Positions 9,601 to 17,688 of a DNA stretch of 31,478 nucleotides are shown piece after piece. The notes under the pieces were generated by a model. That model did no database searches and was not told the origin of the DNA. It worked only from the letters and a program-made list of their open reading frames with translations. Position 1 is the stretch's first letter. Each line of letters begins with the position of its first letter. Made by a program: the position numbers and the translations under genes. Origin of the DNA: an uncultured Flavobacteriales bacterium (GTDB taxonomy: Bacteria; Bacteroidota; Bacteroidia; Flavobacteriales; Crocinitomicaceae); NCBI GenBank assembly GCA_946480085.1, contig CAMLHZ010000024.1, positions 1-31,478 on the forward strand. Reading direction: 5' to 3'.

Positions 9601-10119
9601 ATGGCAGCACAAACATTAAACAGAGTTAAAGCTTCAGATATTGAGCTTAAAGATAAATTGGTTTCGGTTAACCGTGTAACCAAAGTAACTAAGGGTGGAC
9701 GTACGTTCTCTTTCTCAGCTATCGTTGTAGTTGGTGATGAAAACGGAATCGTTGGTCATGGTTTAGGTAAAGCGAAAGAAGTTACCGAAGCTATCACTAA
9801 AGGAATTGACGATGCTAAGAAGAACTTGATTAAAGTTCCTATCTTAAAAGGTACAGTTCCTCATTCTCAAAAAGGAAAATTCGGTGGAGCAGAAGTTCTA
9901 TTGAAACCTGCAACAAATGGTACTGGTGTAATTGCTGGTGGTGCGATGCGTGCAGTACTTGAATCAGTTGGTATTCACAACGTATTGGCAAAGTCTCAAG
10001 GTTCGTCTAACCCACACAACGTGGTAAAGGCAACTATGAATGCTCTTGCTGCTATGCGTGATGCTGCAACTGTTGCTCGTCAACGTGGAGTTAGTATGGA
10101 TAAAGTGTTTAACGGATAA
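9601..10119 (+). CDS. rpsE: 30S ribosomal protein S5
   Basis: 172 residues. Part of the mRNA entry site and of decoding accuracy, with S4. The N-terminal dsRBD-like domain carries [20 protein letters not shown] and [20 protein letters not shown]. The C-terminal domain carries [20 protein letters not shown] and [20 protein letters not shown]. The spectinomycin-related loop around KVTKGG looks ordinary. It lies 4 bases after rplR and 11 bases before rpmD. Confidence 0.97.
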   Translation: MAAQTLNRVKASDIELKDKLVSVNRVTKVTKGGRTFSFSAIVVVGDENGIVGHGLGKAKEVTEAITKGIDDAKKNLIKVPILKGTVPHSQKGKFGGAEVLLKPATNGTGVIAGGAMRAVLESVGIHNVLAKSQGSSNPHNVVKATMNALAAMRDAATVARQRGVSMDKVFNG

Positions 10120-10130
10120 TAAAGGAAAAG

Positions 10131-10307
10131 ATGGCTACGATTAAAATCAAACAGGTTCGCAGTACTATCAAACGTCCGGCTCGTCAAAAAAAGACGATTC
10201 AAGCGTTAGGATTCCGCCGATTGAACCAAGTACTAGAAAAAGAAGCAACACCACAAATTCTTGGTATGATCAAGAAGGTTTCACATTTAGTTGAAGTGGT
10301 AGAATAA
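10131..10307 (+). CDS. rpmD: 50S ribosomal protein L30
   Basis: 58 residues, the usual bacterial length. ATG at 10131, TAA at 10305-10307. The translation begins [20 protein letters not shown] and continues [20 protein letters not shown], matching L30 (the family's GLrr helix and the IKQVRS first strand). It fills the only sizeable hole between rpsE (11 bases before) and rplO (19 bases after), exactly where L30 is expected in spc operons. Confidence 0.94.
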   Translation: MATIKIKQVRSTIKRPARQKKTIQALGFRRLNQVLEKEATPQILGMIKKVSHLVEVVE

Positions 10308-10326
10308 TACTTTAAATCGAATTGAG

Positions 10327-10773
10327 ATGAATTTAAATAATTTAAAACCAGCTGCAGGCGCAACGCATAGTGATAAGCGTATCGGTCGTGGACACGGTTC
10401 TGGTGGCGGTGGTACTGCTACACGTGGACACAAAGGTGCTAAATCGCGCTCTGGTTATTCAAAGAAAGTAGGATTCGAAGGAGGACAAATGCCGTTACAA
10501 CGTCGTGTTCCTAAATTCGGATTCAAGAACATTAACCGTGTTGAATACAAAGCAATTAATTTAGATGCTATTCAATCTATCGTTGATCGCAAAAACATTA
10601 CTGACATTACGTTGGATGTGTTGCGTGACAACGGATTGGTATCACGCAATGACTTGGTGAAAATCCTTGGTCGTGGTGAATTAAAAGCTAAAGTGAATAT
10701 TACTGCTCATAAGTTTTCTACTACTGCAAAAGCAGGAATTGAAGCTCAAGGTGGTTCTATTTCAGAAATCTAA
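10327..10773 (+). CDS. rplO: 50S ribosomal protein L15
   Basis: 148 residues. A late-assembling protein threading deep into 23S rRNA. The Gly-rich N terminus [20 protein letters not shown] and [20 protein letters not shown] are diagnostic; the C-terminal half carries [19 protein letters not shown]. It is followed 22 bases later by secY, with a good -7 box in the spacer. Confidence 0.97.
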   Translation: MNLNNLKPAAGATHSDKRIGRGHGSGGGGTATRGHKGAKSRSGYSKKVGFEGGQMPLQRRVPKFGFKNINRVEYKAINLDAIQSIVDRKNITDITLDVLRDNGLVSRNDLVKILGRGELKAKVNITAHKFSTTAKAGIEAQGGSISEI

Positions 10774-10774
10774 T

Positions 10775-10782
10775 TAACTTTG
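10775..10782 (+). promoter_or_regulatory. Candidate -7 box before secY
   Basis: TAACTTTG fits TAnnTTTG exactly and lies 13 bases before the secY ATG, inside the short rplO-secY spacer. No TTG is found at the expected distance upstream (the matching window reads GTGGTT), so the -33 half is missing or degenerate. A chance match is quite possible. Confidence 0.3.
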
Positions 10783-10795
10783 CCGACATTTTTTT

Positions 10796-12142
10796 ATGAA
10801 ACGGTTTATACAAAACATAAAGAACATCTGGAAAGTAGAGGAATTGAGAAAGCGTATTATTCTTACGCTTTCTCTAATTCTATTCTATAGAATCGGATCG
10901 TTTATCATGTTGCCTGGTGTAAGTGCTGAGGCGGTAGTGATGAGTCAATCAGGAAACAAAGGAGACTCTCCATTGGAAACATTGTTATCATTGTTCTCCG
11001 GTGGTGGATTCACCAACGTGTCCATTATGGCTCTCGGTATCATGCCTTACATTAGTGCTTCAATCATTATGCAGTTGCTAGGGATGGCTGTGCCTGCGGT
11101 TCAAAAAATGCAGAACGAAGGTGAGTCTGGTCGTAAACGTATTAATATGTTTACCCGCGTCCTTACGATTGCTATTTGTGCCGTTCAAGCACCAACCTAC
11201 ATCACCCTGTACGCATCTAAAATTCCTGGAGCTATGGATCCTGCACAAACATTAAATAGTCCGCTTTGGTGGACTACTGCTGTTATGTGTATGGTTGCTG
11301 GTTCTATGTTTGCGGTTTGGTTAGGTGAGCGTATTACGGATAAAGGAATTGGAAACGGAGTGTCGTTATTGATCACTGTTGGTATCCTTTCTCGTCTTCC
11401 TAATGCTTTCATAACTGAAGTAGCAATTAATCAAGGTACTCCTCTTAAGATCGTTCTTGAGATCATCGTATTCTTGTTGATTGTTCTTGGTACTATCTTA
11501 ATTGTGCAAGGAGTAAGAAAGGTTCCTTTAAATACGGCTAAACGTGTTGTAGGTGCCCGCTCTGTTGATGAGCAAGGTGCTAGAAACTATTTGCCTTTGA
11601 AGGTAAATGCTTCTGGTGTAATGCCTATCATCTTTGCTCAAGCAATTATGACCATCCCTGTTATGTTATTCGCTGGTAACAACGAAGGACTTGGCGGTGT
11701 GATTGGTGATGTTAAAGGAGTTTGGTACAATGTGATCCTTGGGTTGATGATTGTGATTTTTACGTATTTCTATACGGCAATTATGATCAGTCCACGCAAG
11801 ATGGCAGATGATTTGAAGAAAAATGGGGGATTCATCCCAGGCGTTCGTCCGGGTGAAGAAACTGCAAGCTATTTAGATAGCTTGATCTCAAGAATTACTT
11901 TACCTGGTTCTTTGTTCCTGGCAATTATCGCGATTTTACCGTCGGTAGCCGGAGCAGCTGGAATTACATCAGGATTCGAGTATTTCTTCGGAGGAACTTC
12001 GTTGTTGATTATGGTTGGTGTAGTATTGGATACTTTACAACAAATTGAATCTTACTTATTGAATCGTCACATGGATGGTTTGATGGAAGGTGCAAGAGTT
12101 AGAGGTAGAAGATCACCTAGTGAAATTTCATCTGGAATTTAA
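10796..12142 (+). CDS. secY: Preprotein translocase subunit SecY
   Basis: 448 residues. The channel-forming inner-membrane subunit of SecYEG. Ten hydrophobic segments can be picked out between about residues 20 and 430. Family signatures are present: RIGSFIMLPGV in TM1, GIMPYISASIIMQLLGMAVP in TM2 and GIGNGVSLLITVGI in the middle; PGVRPGEETASYLDSLISRI and RRSPSEISSGI near the C terminus match the cytoplasmic C5/C6 parts. There is a small insert after residue 40 (SAEAVVMSQSGNKGDSPLE) in the plug-helix region, which is variable between phyla. infA follows 3 bases later; map, found between these genes in some relatives, is missing here. Confidence 0.97.
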   Translation: MKRFIQNIKNIWKVEELRKRIILTLSLILFYRIGSFIMLPGVSAEAVVMSQSGNKGDSPLETLLSLFSGGGFTNVSIMALGIMPYISASIIMQLLGMAVPAVQKMQNEGESGRKRINMFTRVLTIAICAVQAPTYITLYASKIPGAMDPAQTLNSPLWWTTAVMCMVAGSMFAVWLGERITDKGIGNGVSLLITVGILSRLPNAFITEVAINQGTPLKIVLEIIVFLLIVLGTILIVQGVRKVPLNTAKRVVGARSVDEQGARNYLPLKVNASGVMPIIFAQAIMTIPVMLFAGNNEGLGGVIGDVKGVWYNVILGLMIVIFTYFYTAIMISPRKMADDLKKNGGFIPGVRPGEETASYLDSLISRITLPGSLFLAIIAILPSVAGAAGITSGFEYFFGGTSLLIMVGVVLDTLQQIESYLLNRHMDGLMEGARVRGRRSPSEISSGI

Positions 12143-12145
12143 GAC

Positions 12146-12364
12146 ATGGCTAAACAATCATCAATAGAACAAGATGGAACAATTATCGAAGCATTGTCTA
12201 ATGCAATGTTTCGTGTAGAGTTAGAAAATGGTCACGTGATTACTGCTCATATCTCGGGGAAAATGAGAATGTTTTACATTAAGATTCTTCCTGGAGACAG
12301 AGTGAAAGTAGAAATGTCACCGTACGATTTAACAAAAGGACGTATTTCCTTCCGTTATAAGTAA
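12146..12364 (+). CDS. infA: Translation initiation factor IF-1
   Basis: 72 residues, exact family length. Single OB fold (S1-like) that blocks the A site during initiation. [20 protein letters not shown], the [20 protein letters not shown] core and the C-terminal [20 protein letters not shown] are near-invariant. It follows secY by 3 bases and is followed by a 71-base spacer with a hairpin before rpmJ. Confidence 0.97.
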   Translation: MAKQSSIEQDGTIIEALSNAMFRVELENGHVITAHISGKMRMFYIKILPGDRVKVEMSPYDLTKGRISFRYK

Positions 12365-12389
12365 GGAACTAACATCGATAATGGATAGA

Positions 12390-12413
12390 GCGTCAGCTTT
12401 TTTAAGCTGATGC
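12390..12413 (+). promoter_or_regulatory. Hairpin between infA and rpmJ
   Basis: GCGTCAGCTT (12390-12399) pairs with AAGCTGATGC (12404-12413) with one G-U pair, closing a TTTT loop. Only TTT follows, so termination would be partial at best. It occupies the middle of the infA-rpmJ spacer and could set the relative level of the downstream alpha-operon genes or be a processing site; function inferred from position. Confidence 0.6.
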
Positions 12414-12435
12414 TTTGTCACTAAAACAACACAAA

Positions 12436-12552
12436 ATGAAAGTAAGAGCTTCAGTTAAAAAACGATCTGTAGATTGCAAGATCGTTAAACGAAAAGGAAG
12501 AGTTTACGTGATTAACAAAAAGAATCCTAAACTAAAACAAAGACAAGGGTAA
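12436..12552 (+). CDS. rpmJ: 50S ribosomal protein L36, zinc-ligand-depleted form
   Basis: 38 residues, ATG at 12436, TAA at 12550-12552. The start [11 protein letters not shown] and the end [10 protein letters not shown] are the L36 frame. Of the four zinc ligands of the canonical protein (three Cys, one His), only Cys14 is kept: position 11 is Ser, position 27 is Asn, and the His region reads PKLKQ. It should therefore be the zinc-independent type, in step with zinc-free S14. It lies 2 bases before rpsM. Confidence 0.94.
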   Translation: MKVRASVKKRSVDCKIVKRKGRVYVINKKNPKLKQRQG

Positions 12553-12554
12553 TT

Positions 12555-12929
12555 ATGGCACGTATTGCAGGTATTGATCTACCAAAAAACAAGAGAGGTG
12601 TAATCGGATTGACGTACATCTTTGGAATTGGCCGCAGCACAGCTAAGAAGATCTTAGTAGCTAACGGTATCGACGAAAACATTAAAGTTCAGGATTGGAG
12701 CGATGACCAAATTGGTCTTATTCGTAACTCAATCACTGAAGTTAAGACAGAAGGACAGTTACGTTCTGAAATCCAATTAAACATTAAGCGTTTGATGGAT
12801 ATCGGATGTACTCGTGGTATTCGTCACCGTAATGGTCTTCCATTGAGAGGTCAACGTACGAAAAACAACTCTCGTACAAGAAAAGGTAGAAGAAAAACTG
12901 TTGCTAACAAAAAGAAAGCAACTAAATAA
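12555..12929 (+). CDS. rpsM: 30S ribosomal protein S13
   Basis: 124 residues. Head protein contacting P-site tRNA and the large-subunit bridge. [20 protein letters not shown], the helix-hairpin-helix segment [14 protein letters not shown], and the C-terminal [20 protein letters not shown] followed by a Lys/Arg tail are typical. It starts 2 bases after rpmJ and is followed 42 bases later by rpsK. Confidence 0.97.
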   Translation: MARIAGIDLPKNKRGVIGLTYIFGIGRSTAKKILVANGIDENIKVQDWSDDQIGLIRNSITEVKTEGQLRSEIQLNIKRLMDIGCTRGIRHRNGLPLRGQRTKNNSRTRKGRRKTVANKKKATK

Positions 12930-12971
12930 TCTGCTGTCTGAATTAAACAGAGCAGCTTAAAAAGATTAACA

Positions 12972-13358
12972 ATGGCAAAATCAAATCAAAAGAAGAAGAA
13001 ACAAGTCAAAGTAGACGCAGCGGGTGAAGCGCATATTCAAGCTACCTTCAACAATGTGATTATTTCTTTGACGAACAACGCTGGTCAAGTTATCTCTTGG
13101 TCATCGGCTGGTAAAATGGGCTTCAAAGGTTCTAAAAAGAACACTCCATACGCTGCACAAGTTGCTGCTGAGGACGCATCTAAAGAAGCACATGACTTCG
13201 GATTACGTAGAGTTCGTGTATTCGTGAAAGGCCCTGGAGCTGGACGTGAATCTGCTATTCGTTCTATCCACAACAGTGGAATCGAAGTGATGGAAATTAT
13301 CGATGTTACCCCATTACCGCATAACGGTTGTCGTCCTCCGAAAAAGAGACGAGTATAA
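12972..13358 (+). CDS. rpsK: 30S ribosomal protein S11
   Basis: 128 residues. Platform protein near the mRNA exit site. Lys-rich start, then [60 protein letters not shown] and the C-terminal [18 protein letters not shown], all diagnostic. It is followed by a 78-base structured spacer before rpsD. Confidence 0.97.
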   Translation: MAKSNQKKKKQVKVDAAGEAHIQATFNNVIISLTNNAGQVISWSSAGKMGFKGSKKNTPYAAQVAAEDASKEAHDFGLRRVRVFVKGPGAGRESAIRSIHNSGIEVMEIIDVTPLPHNGCRPPKKRRV

Positions 13359-13373
13359 TAGTAATTAATAACT

Positions 13374-13421
13374 GAGGGAGCCAGATTGTCGAAGGAAAAG
13401 CCTTAATTCACAATCTCCCTC
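13374..13421 (+). promoter_or_regulatory. Structured leader before rpsD
   Basis: Three nested pairings can be drawn: GAGGG (13374-13378) with CCCTC (13417-13421), AGATTGT (13383-13389) with ACAATCT (13410-13416), and an inner AAGG/CCTT hairpin at about 13392-13404. The four bases at 13379-13382 bulge out on the 5' side. The structure ends 15 bases before the rpsD ATG. S4, the product of rpsD, is a known autogenous repressor in other bacteria, so an S4-binding leader is a reasonable hypothesis; the sequence does not prove it. Confidence 0.6.
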
Positions 13422-13436
13422 TTATATCAAATAGAA

Positions 13437-14048
13437 ATGGCAAGATATACAGGACCAAAAACCAAAATTGCGCGTCGTTTTCGTGACCCAATTTTTGGAC
13501 CAGACAAAGCGCTGGACAGAAGAAGCTACGGACCAGGTCAACATGGACCAAACAAACGTAGAGGAAGTAAGCAATCTGAATACGCAATTCAGTTAGGTGA
13601 GAAGCAAAAAGCGAAGTACACTTACGGAATTTTGGAGCGTCAGTTCGCTAACTTGTTCGACAAAGCATCACGTATGAAAGGAATTACAGGTGAAAACTTG
13701 TTGCAACTTTGTGAAGCTCGTTTGGATAATACAGTTTACCGTTTAGGTATCGCTAATTCTCGTCGTGCTGCTCGTCAGTTGGTTAGTCACAAACACATCG
13801 TTGTAAATGGAGAAGTGGTAAACATTCCTTCTTTCCATTTGAAAATTGGTGATGTTGTTGGTGTTCGTGAGAAGTCTAAGTCTTTAGAAGCAATTAATGA
13901 TTCTTTGACAGCTTCAACTAACAAAAAATACGATTGGTTGGATTTTGATCGTTCAACTTACTCTGGTAAAGTACTTAGTACTCCATCAAGAGAAATGATC
14001 CCTGAAAACATCAAGGAGCAGTTAATCGTCGAATTATACTCTAAGTAG
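13437..14048 (+). CDS. rpsD: 30S ribosomal protein S4
   Basis: 203 residues. Primary assembly protein binding the 5' domain of 16S rRNA and part of the mRNA entry channel. [40 protein letters not shown] and the S4 RNA-binding domain ([40 protein letters not shown]) are clear. The zinc-binding Cys cluster found in some S4 proteins is absent. It is preceded by a folded spacer and followed by an untidy 96-base spacer before the rpoA start. Confidence 0.97.
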   Translation: MARYTGPKTKIARRFRDPIFGPDKALDRRSYGPGQHGPNKRRGSKQSEYAIQLGEKQKAKYTYGILERQFANLFDKASRMKGITGENLLQLCEARLDNTVYRLGIANSRRAARQLVSHKHIVVNGEVVNIPSFHLKIGDVVGVREKSKSLEAINDSLTASTNKKYDWLDFDRSTYSGKVLSTPSREMIPENIKEQLIVELYSK

Positions 14049-14144
14049 TAATTAACAATTGAATTGCAGCCAAAGGGACTGACCGACATTCTTCAATCTG
14101 TCAATCCGCGCAACTGTGAAACAAGTAAAAAGAAGAAAAACAAA

Positions 14145-15137
14145 ATGGCAATTTTAGATTTTCAAAAACCGGACAAGGTAATTATGATCCAGTCTGACGA
14201 GCGTAAAGGACAATTTGAGTTCCGTCCGCTTGAACCAGGTTATGGTATCACTGTAGGAAACGCATTACGTCGTATCTTACTTTCTTCATTGGAAGGTTAC
14301 GCAATCTCTTCAGTACGTATCGACGGAGCAGACCACGAGTTTGCAACTTTGAAAGGTGTTGTAGAGGATGTTACAGAAATCGTATTGAACCTTAAACAAG
14401 TTCGTTTCAAGCAACAAATTGATGGTACAGATAACGAAACTGTAGTGGTTTCTATCTCTGGACAAGATAAATTGACTGCTGGTGACCTAGGTAAATTCAC
14501 TTCTGGATTTCAAGTATTGAACCCGGATTTAGTGATTTGTAACATGGAATCTTCAGTTAAGTTGGAAATGGAGCTTACGATCGTTAAAGGTCGTGGTTAC
14601 TTACCAGCAGAAGAAAACAAGAACAGCAACGCTCCTTTCGGAATGATCTTCGTTGATTCAATCTTTACTCCAATTGTAAACGTAAAATACACGATTGAAA
14701 ATTACCGTGTAGAACAAAAAACGGATTACGAGAAATTGGTTTTGGAATTGACAACTGACGGATCTATTCATCCAAAAGATGCTTTGAAAGAAGCTGCTAA
14801 AATCTTGATTCACCACTTCATGTTGTTCTCTGATGAGCGTATCACTTTAGATACAGAAGTTAAATCTGAGACAGAAGAATTTGATGAAACTTCATTGCAT
14901 ATGCGTCAGTTGCTTAAAACTAAGTTAGTGGATATGGACCTTTCAGTTCGTGCACTTAACTGTTTGAAAGCTGCAGATGTTGAAACACTTGGAGATCTTG
15001 TTTCTTACAACAAGAACGACTTATTGAAGTTCCGTAATTTCGGAAAGAAATCTTTAACTGAGTTGGAAGACTTAGTAGATTCTAAAGGATTGAACTTCGG
15101 TATGAACGTAGCAAAATACAAATTAGATAAAGATTAG
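14145..15137 (+). CDS. rpoA: DNA-directed RNA polymerase subunit alpha
   Basis: 330 residues from the ATG at 14145 ([20 protein letters not shown]). The frame is open back to a TTG at 14064, but those 27 codons are not family-like and are best read as the 96-base rpsD-rpoA spacer. The alpha-NTD (about 1-230) has [20 protein letters not shown], the dimerisation and beta-binding segment. The CTD (about 255-330) has [20 protein letters not shown] and [17 protein letters not shown], the helix-hairpin-helix that binds UP elements and activators. Length and order are normal for an alpha operon. Confidence 0.97.
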   Translation: MAILDFQKPDKVIMIQSDERKGQFEFRPLEPGYGITVGNALRRILLSSLEGYAISSVRIDGADHEFATLKGVVEDVTEIVLNLKQVRFKQQIDGTDNETVVVSISGQDKLTAGDLGKFTSGFQVLNPDLVICNMESSVKLEMELTIVKGRGYLPAEENKNSNAPFGMIFVDSIFTPIVNVKYTIENYRVEQKTDYEKLVLELTTDGSIHPKDALKEAAKILIHHFMLFSDERITLDTEVKSETEEFDETSLHMRQLLKTKLVDMDLSVRALNCLKAADVETLGDLVSYNKNDLLKFRNFGKKSLTELEDLVDSKGLNFGMNVAKYKLDKD

Positions 15138-15207
15138 TATCGCAAATAAATTTAAAATAATGTCGTGATAGGTGGCTAGATTGATGCGATACTAGATCTA
15201 GCTAACC
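15138..15207 (+). promoter_or_regulatory. Possible pseudoknot leader before rplQ
   Basis: Hairpin GCTAGAT (15175-15181) with ATCTAGC (15196-15202), extended across a small internal loop by GGT (15171-15173) with ACC (15205-15207). Its 14-base loop contains TGCGATA (15185-15191), the exact reverse complement of TATCGCA (15138-15144), which directly follows the rpoA stop. The two pairings interleave, so an H-type pseudoknot with a 30-base connecting strand can be drawn. It lies 23-92 bases before the rplQ ATG. Complementarity is seen; formation and function are inferred. Confidence 0.5.
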
Positions 15208-15229
15208 GTTACTTACGAAATTAAATGTT

Positions 15230-15841
15230 ATGAGACACGGTAAAAAATTTAATCATTTAGGTAGAAAAACTGCTCACAGAGCAGCAATGCTATCTAACAT
15301 GGCTTGTTCTTTAATCGAGCACAAGCGTATTTCAACTACAATCGCGAAAGCAAAAGCTTTACGTGTTTATGTTGAACCGATTATTACAAAATCAAAAGAC
15401 GATTCAACTCACAATCGTCGTACTGCATTTTCTTACTTGAAAAGCAAAGAAGCGGTTACTGAGTTGTTCCGTACTGTCGCTCCAAAAGTTGCTGACCGTC
15501 CAGGAGGATACACTCGTATCATCCGTACTGGTTACCGTTTAGGAGATAATGCTGAAATGTGTTTGATCGAGTTGGTTGATTTCAACGAAGTTTACACATC
15601 TGGTGAGAAGAAAACAACTACACGTCGTTCTCGTCGTGGTGGTTCAACTGCTCCTAAAGCTACAACTGCTCCTGCAGCTGAAGCAACTGAAGTAGAAGAG
15701 GCAGTAGTTGTTGACGAAACTCCAACAGCTGAAGTTGTTGAAGAAGCACCAGTAGTTGAAGAGACACCAGCAGTTGAGGAAACTCAAGCTGATGATGCTC
15801 CTGAAGCTGCAGCAGACGCAGAAGAAAAAACAGAAGAATAA
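15230..15841 (+). CDS. rplQ: 50S ribosomal protein L17 with acidic C-terminal extension
   Basis: 203 residues. The L17 core covers about residues 1-120 ([60 protein letters not shown]). L17 lies at the exit-tunnel rim. After a basic linker ([10 protein letters not shown]) come about 60 residues of Ala/Val/Glu/Thr low complexity with repeated VVEE and [12 protein letters not shown] units and almost no positive charge. Longer L17 tails are common in Bacteroidetes; here the tail is strongly acidic, unusual for an rRNA-binding protein, and may reach into the tunnel exit or solvent. Last gene of the cluster, followed by a strong terminator. Confidence 0.95.
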   Translation: MRHGKKFNHLGRKTAHRAAMLSNMACSLIEHKRISTTIAKAKALRVYVEPIITKSKDDSTHNRRTAFSYLKSKEAVTELFRTVAPKVADRPGGYTRIIRTGYRLGDNAEMCLIELVDFNEVYTSGEKKTTTRRSRRGGSTAPKATTAPAAEATEVEEAVVVDETPTAEVVEEAPVVEETPAVEETQADDAPEAAADAEEKTEE

Positions 15842-15861
15842 GATTCGTCTTTCTCAATTTT

Positions 15862-15899
15862 AAAAGGGTATTTGTTTTCAACAGATACCCTTTTTTTTT
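15862..15899 (+). terminator. Intrinsic terminator of the ribosomal cluster
   Basis: AAAAGGGTAT (15862-15871) pairs with ATACCCTTTT (15885-15894), with a smaller inner TGTT/AACA stem, followed directly by a run of nine T (15891-15899). It starts 21 bases after the rplQ stop. No other structure in the cluster has such a T-run, so this looks like the operon end. Confidence 0.93.
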
Positions 15900-15900
15900 G

Positions 15901-15930
15901 TTGTCGATTGATGGGAACTACCTATCTTAG
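15901..15930 (+). promoter_or_regulatory. Candidate promoter for the FAD oxidoreductase gene
   Basis: TTG (15901-15903), 19 bases, then TATCTTAG (15923-15930), a one-mismatch match to TAnnTTTG. It lies just after the rplQ terminator and about 70 bases before the chosen ATG, which is what a new transcription unit would need. Confidence 0.45.
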
Positions 15931-16001
15931 CGTCGCAATAAAAACAGTGCATTATTCGTTCCTTAAGAACGGATTTGGTCGATTTTAATGAACATAATTT
16001 G

Positions 16002-17432
16002 ATGAGTGGAAAAAGAGTAGCAGTTATTGGAGCGGGTCCGGCAGGAATTACAGCAGCATATGAGTTAGCGAAAGCTGGAATTGCTGTGGATGTCTATGAA
16101 GCATCTAATGCTGTTGGTGGTCTTTCTAAAACAATCGAATTGTGGAATCAACATGTTGATTTAGGGCCTCACCGTTTTTTTAGCAACGATAGCAAAGTCA
16201 ATAATGTGTGGTTGGAAGTTGTTGGGAAGGACTACCGTATGGTTGATCGCCTTACTCGAATCTATTACAAGAAAAAATTCTACTACTATCCGCTTAAACC
16301 GTTTGATGCGCTTTTTAAATTGGGAGTTGGTACTGCCTTTATTTGTGTTTTCAGCTATTTCAAACAACGTGTTGCTCCGGTAAAACAAGACCAGTCTTTC
16401 GAGTCTTGGGTAATTAGTCGTTTCGGATATAAGCTGTATTCCATTTTCTTTAAAACGTATAGCGAAAAGTTGTGGGGGATTTCATGTAAAGATTTAGATG
16501 AAGATTTTGCAGCTCAGCGTATCAAGAAATTGTCCCTTTTCGAAGCAGTAAAAAATGCATTGATCAAAGACAAAAAAAACAAGCATAAAACGTTAGTAGA
16601 TCAATTTGCCTATCCAATTGGTGGAACAGGGATGGTTTATGAACGTATGAAAACATATGTTGAGGAAAACGGTGGACGTGTTTTTCTTTCAACCCCGATC
16701 AAAAAAGTTGTCTCAGAAAACAATGAAGCTAAAGGCTTAGAATTGGTCTCTGGCGAATATGTTGAATATGATCATTTGATTTCTTCCATGCCAATTACGC
16801 ATTTGGTAAAGAATCTTGCAGGTACTCCGCAAGAGGTAATTGATGCAAATGCGCAATTGAAATTCAGAAATACGTTATTGGTTTATCTAAAAGTCGAAGG
16901 ACAAAATGTCTTTCCGGATAACTGGTTGTACGTTCATGCTAGCGAATTGCAAATGGGACGAGTTACCAACTGTAGCAATTGGGTGCCGGAAGTAAACAAT
17001 GGTGAGAAAGCAACAATTGTTACGTTAGAATATTGGAGTTACGATGAAGATCCAATCTGGAAAATGTCGGATGCTGAATTAATTGCTTTGGCGAAGAAAG
17101 AAATGAAGATGACTGGATTGGTAGAGGGATTGGAAATTTCAGATGGTTTCGTTTATAAGATTCCGAAATGTTATCCTGTTTATCAACGTGGATACAAAGA
17201 ACCTTTACAGATTGTAGAAAGTTATTTAACGAGTGTTGAGAATCTTTCTGTGATTGGTCGTTATGGTGCGTTTAAATACAATAATCAGGATCACAGTATT
17301 CTTATGGGGATCTTAGCGGCTGAAAACATCGTCAAAGAAACCACTCATAATCTCTGGGAAATCAATACAGATTACGAAGAGTATCAGGAGAAATCATCTA
17401 TTACAGCTTCTGGGTTGGTGGTAGAGGGTTAA
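16002..17432 (+). CDS. FAD-dependent oxidoreductase, amine-oxidase/protoporphyrinogen-oxidase-like
   Basis: 476 residues from the ATG at 16002 (MSGKRVAVIGAGPAGITAAY); an in-frame TTG at 15975 would add nine residues and is less likely. The N-terminal Rossmann fold has GAGPAG at residues 10-15, Glu33 ending the second strand (for FAD ribose) and NAVGGLSKT. Then DLGPHRFFSND, a substrate-side segment with YYKKKFYYYPL, and the C-terminal FAD-closing motif VIGRYGAFKYNNQDHSILMG. These place it in the flavin amine oxidase / NAD(P)-binding Rossmann group that includes protoporphyrinogen oxidase and UDP-galactopyranose mutase-like enzymes. The substrate cannot be told from the sequence; similar proteins often sit near polysaccharide genes, but none are seen here. 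Confidence 0.8.
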   Translation: MSGKRVAVIGAGPAGITAAYELAKAGIAVDVYEASNAVGGLSKTIELWNQHVDLGPHRFFSNDSKVNNVWLEVVGKDYRMVDRLTRIYYKKKFYYYPLKPFDALFKLGVGTAFICVFSYFKQRVAPVKQDQSFESWVISRFGYKLYSIFFKTYSEKLWGISCKDLDEDFAAQRIKKLSLFEAVKNALIKDKKNKHKTLVDQFAYPIGGTGMVYERMKTYVEENGGRVFLSTPIKKVVSENNEAKGLELVSGEYVEYDHLISSMPITHLVKNLAGTPQEVIDANAQLKFRNTLLVYLKVEGQNVFPDNWLYVHASELQMGRVTNCSNWVPEVNNGEKATIVTLEYWSYDEDPIWKMSDAELIALAKKEMKMTGLVEGLEISDGFVYKIPKCYPVYQRGYKEPLQIVESYLTSVENLSVIGRYGAFKYNNQDHSILMGILAAENIVKETTHNLWEINTDYEEYQEKSSITASGLVVEG

Positions 17433-17450
17433 AGTATCATTCATAGTCGT

Positions 17451-17474
17451 GTAGAGACGCGATGTATCGCGTCT
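17451..17474. repeat. Dispersed palindromic repeat, copy 1
   Basis: GTAGAGACGCGATGTATCGC then GTCT. The core AGACGCGAT (17455-17463) and ATCGCGTCT (17466-17474) is a perfect 9-bp palindrome with a 2-base centre. A second copy, sharing the leading TAGAGACGCGATG and the trailing TCGCGTCT, lies at 25370-25397. Both are just after a gene's 3' end. This is a small mobile-like or terminator-like repeat family, not a coding element. Confidence 0.8.
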
Positions 17475-17591
17475 GTTCATTTTATATGCGAACGATTTAA
17501 TCATTCAATCTTTGGGACATTCATCCATTACTTTTGCACAAATTCAAAAAAGAATTAACACTGCAAACTTGAGTGTGAGCTGAATACCCCA

Positions 17592-17616
17592 GAATCATTA
17601 GCATTCTTTGTGATTC
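17592..17616 (+). promoter_or_regulatory. Alternative small hairpins in the region before carA
   Basis: GAATCA (17592-17597) can pair with TGATTC (17611-17616), followed by CCCTTTTT, terminator-like but weak. The same 5' strand AGAAT (17591-17595) can instead pair with ATTCT (17603-17607). The two are mutually exclusive, as in attenuators. An exact TAnnTTTG match, TACTTTTG at 17529-17536, lies upstream, though its nearest TTTG is only 14 bases away. Weak evidence. Confidence 0.3.
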
Positions 17617-17666
17617 CCTTTTTAATCTTGATGAACTCTCCGCTTCTTAGAATGGTTTTTAATTCC

Positions 17667-17674
17667 TAATTTTG
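17667..17674 (+). promoter_or_regulatory. Probable -7 box before carA
   Basis: TAATTTTG, an exact TAnnTTTG, ends 14 bases before the carA ATG and is followed by C and an A-tract. No clear TTG lies 17-23 bases upstream. If used, the mRNA leader would be only about 7-8 bases. Confidence 0.4.
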
Positions 17675-17688
17675 CAAAAAAAAATTCT

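Noticed and set aside
14064..14144. TTG-initiated N-terminal extension of rpoA
   Set aside because: 27 codons with no similarity to alpha subunits; the ATG at 14145 gives the expected 330 residues.
15660..15881. Leu/Gln-rich minus-strand open frame opposite the rplQ tail
   Set aside because: It is the antisense of the repetitive Glu/Ala/Val tail codons and runs into the terminator.
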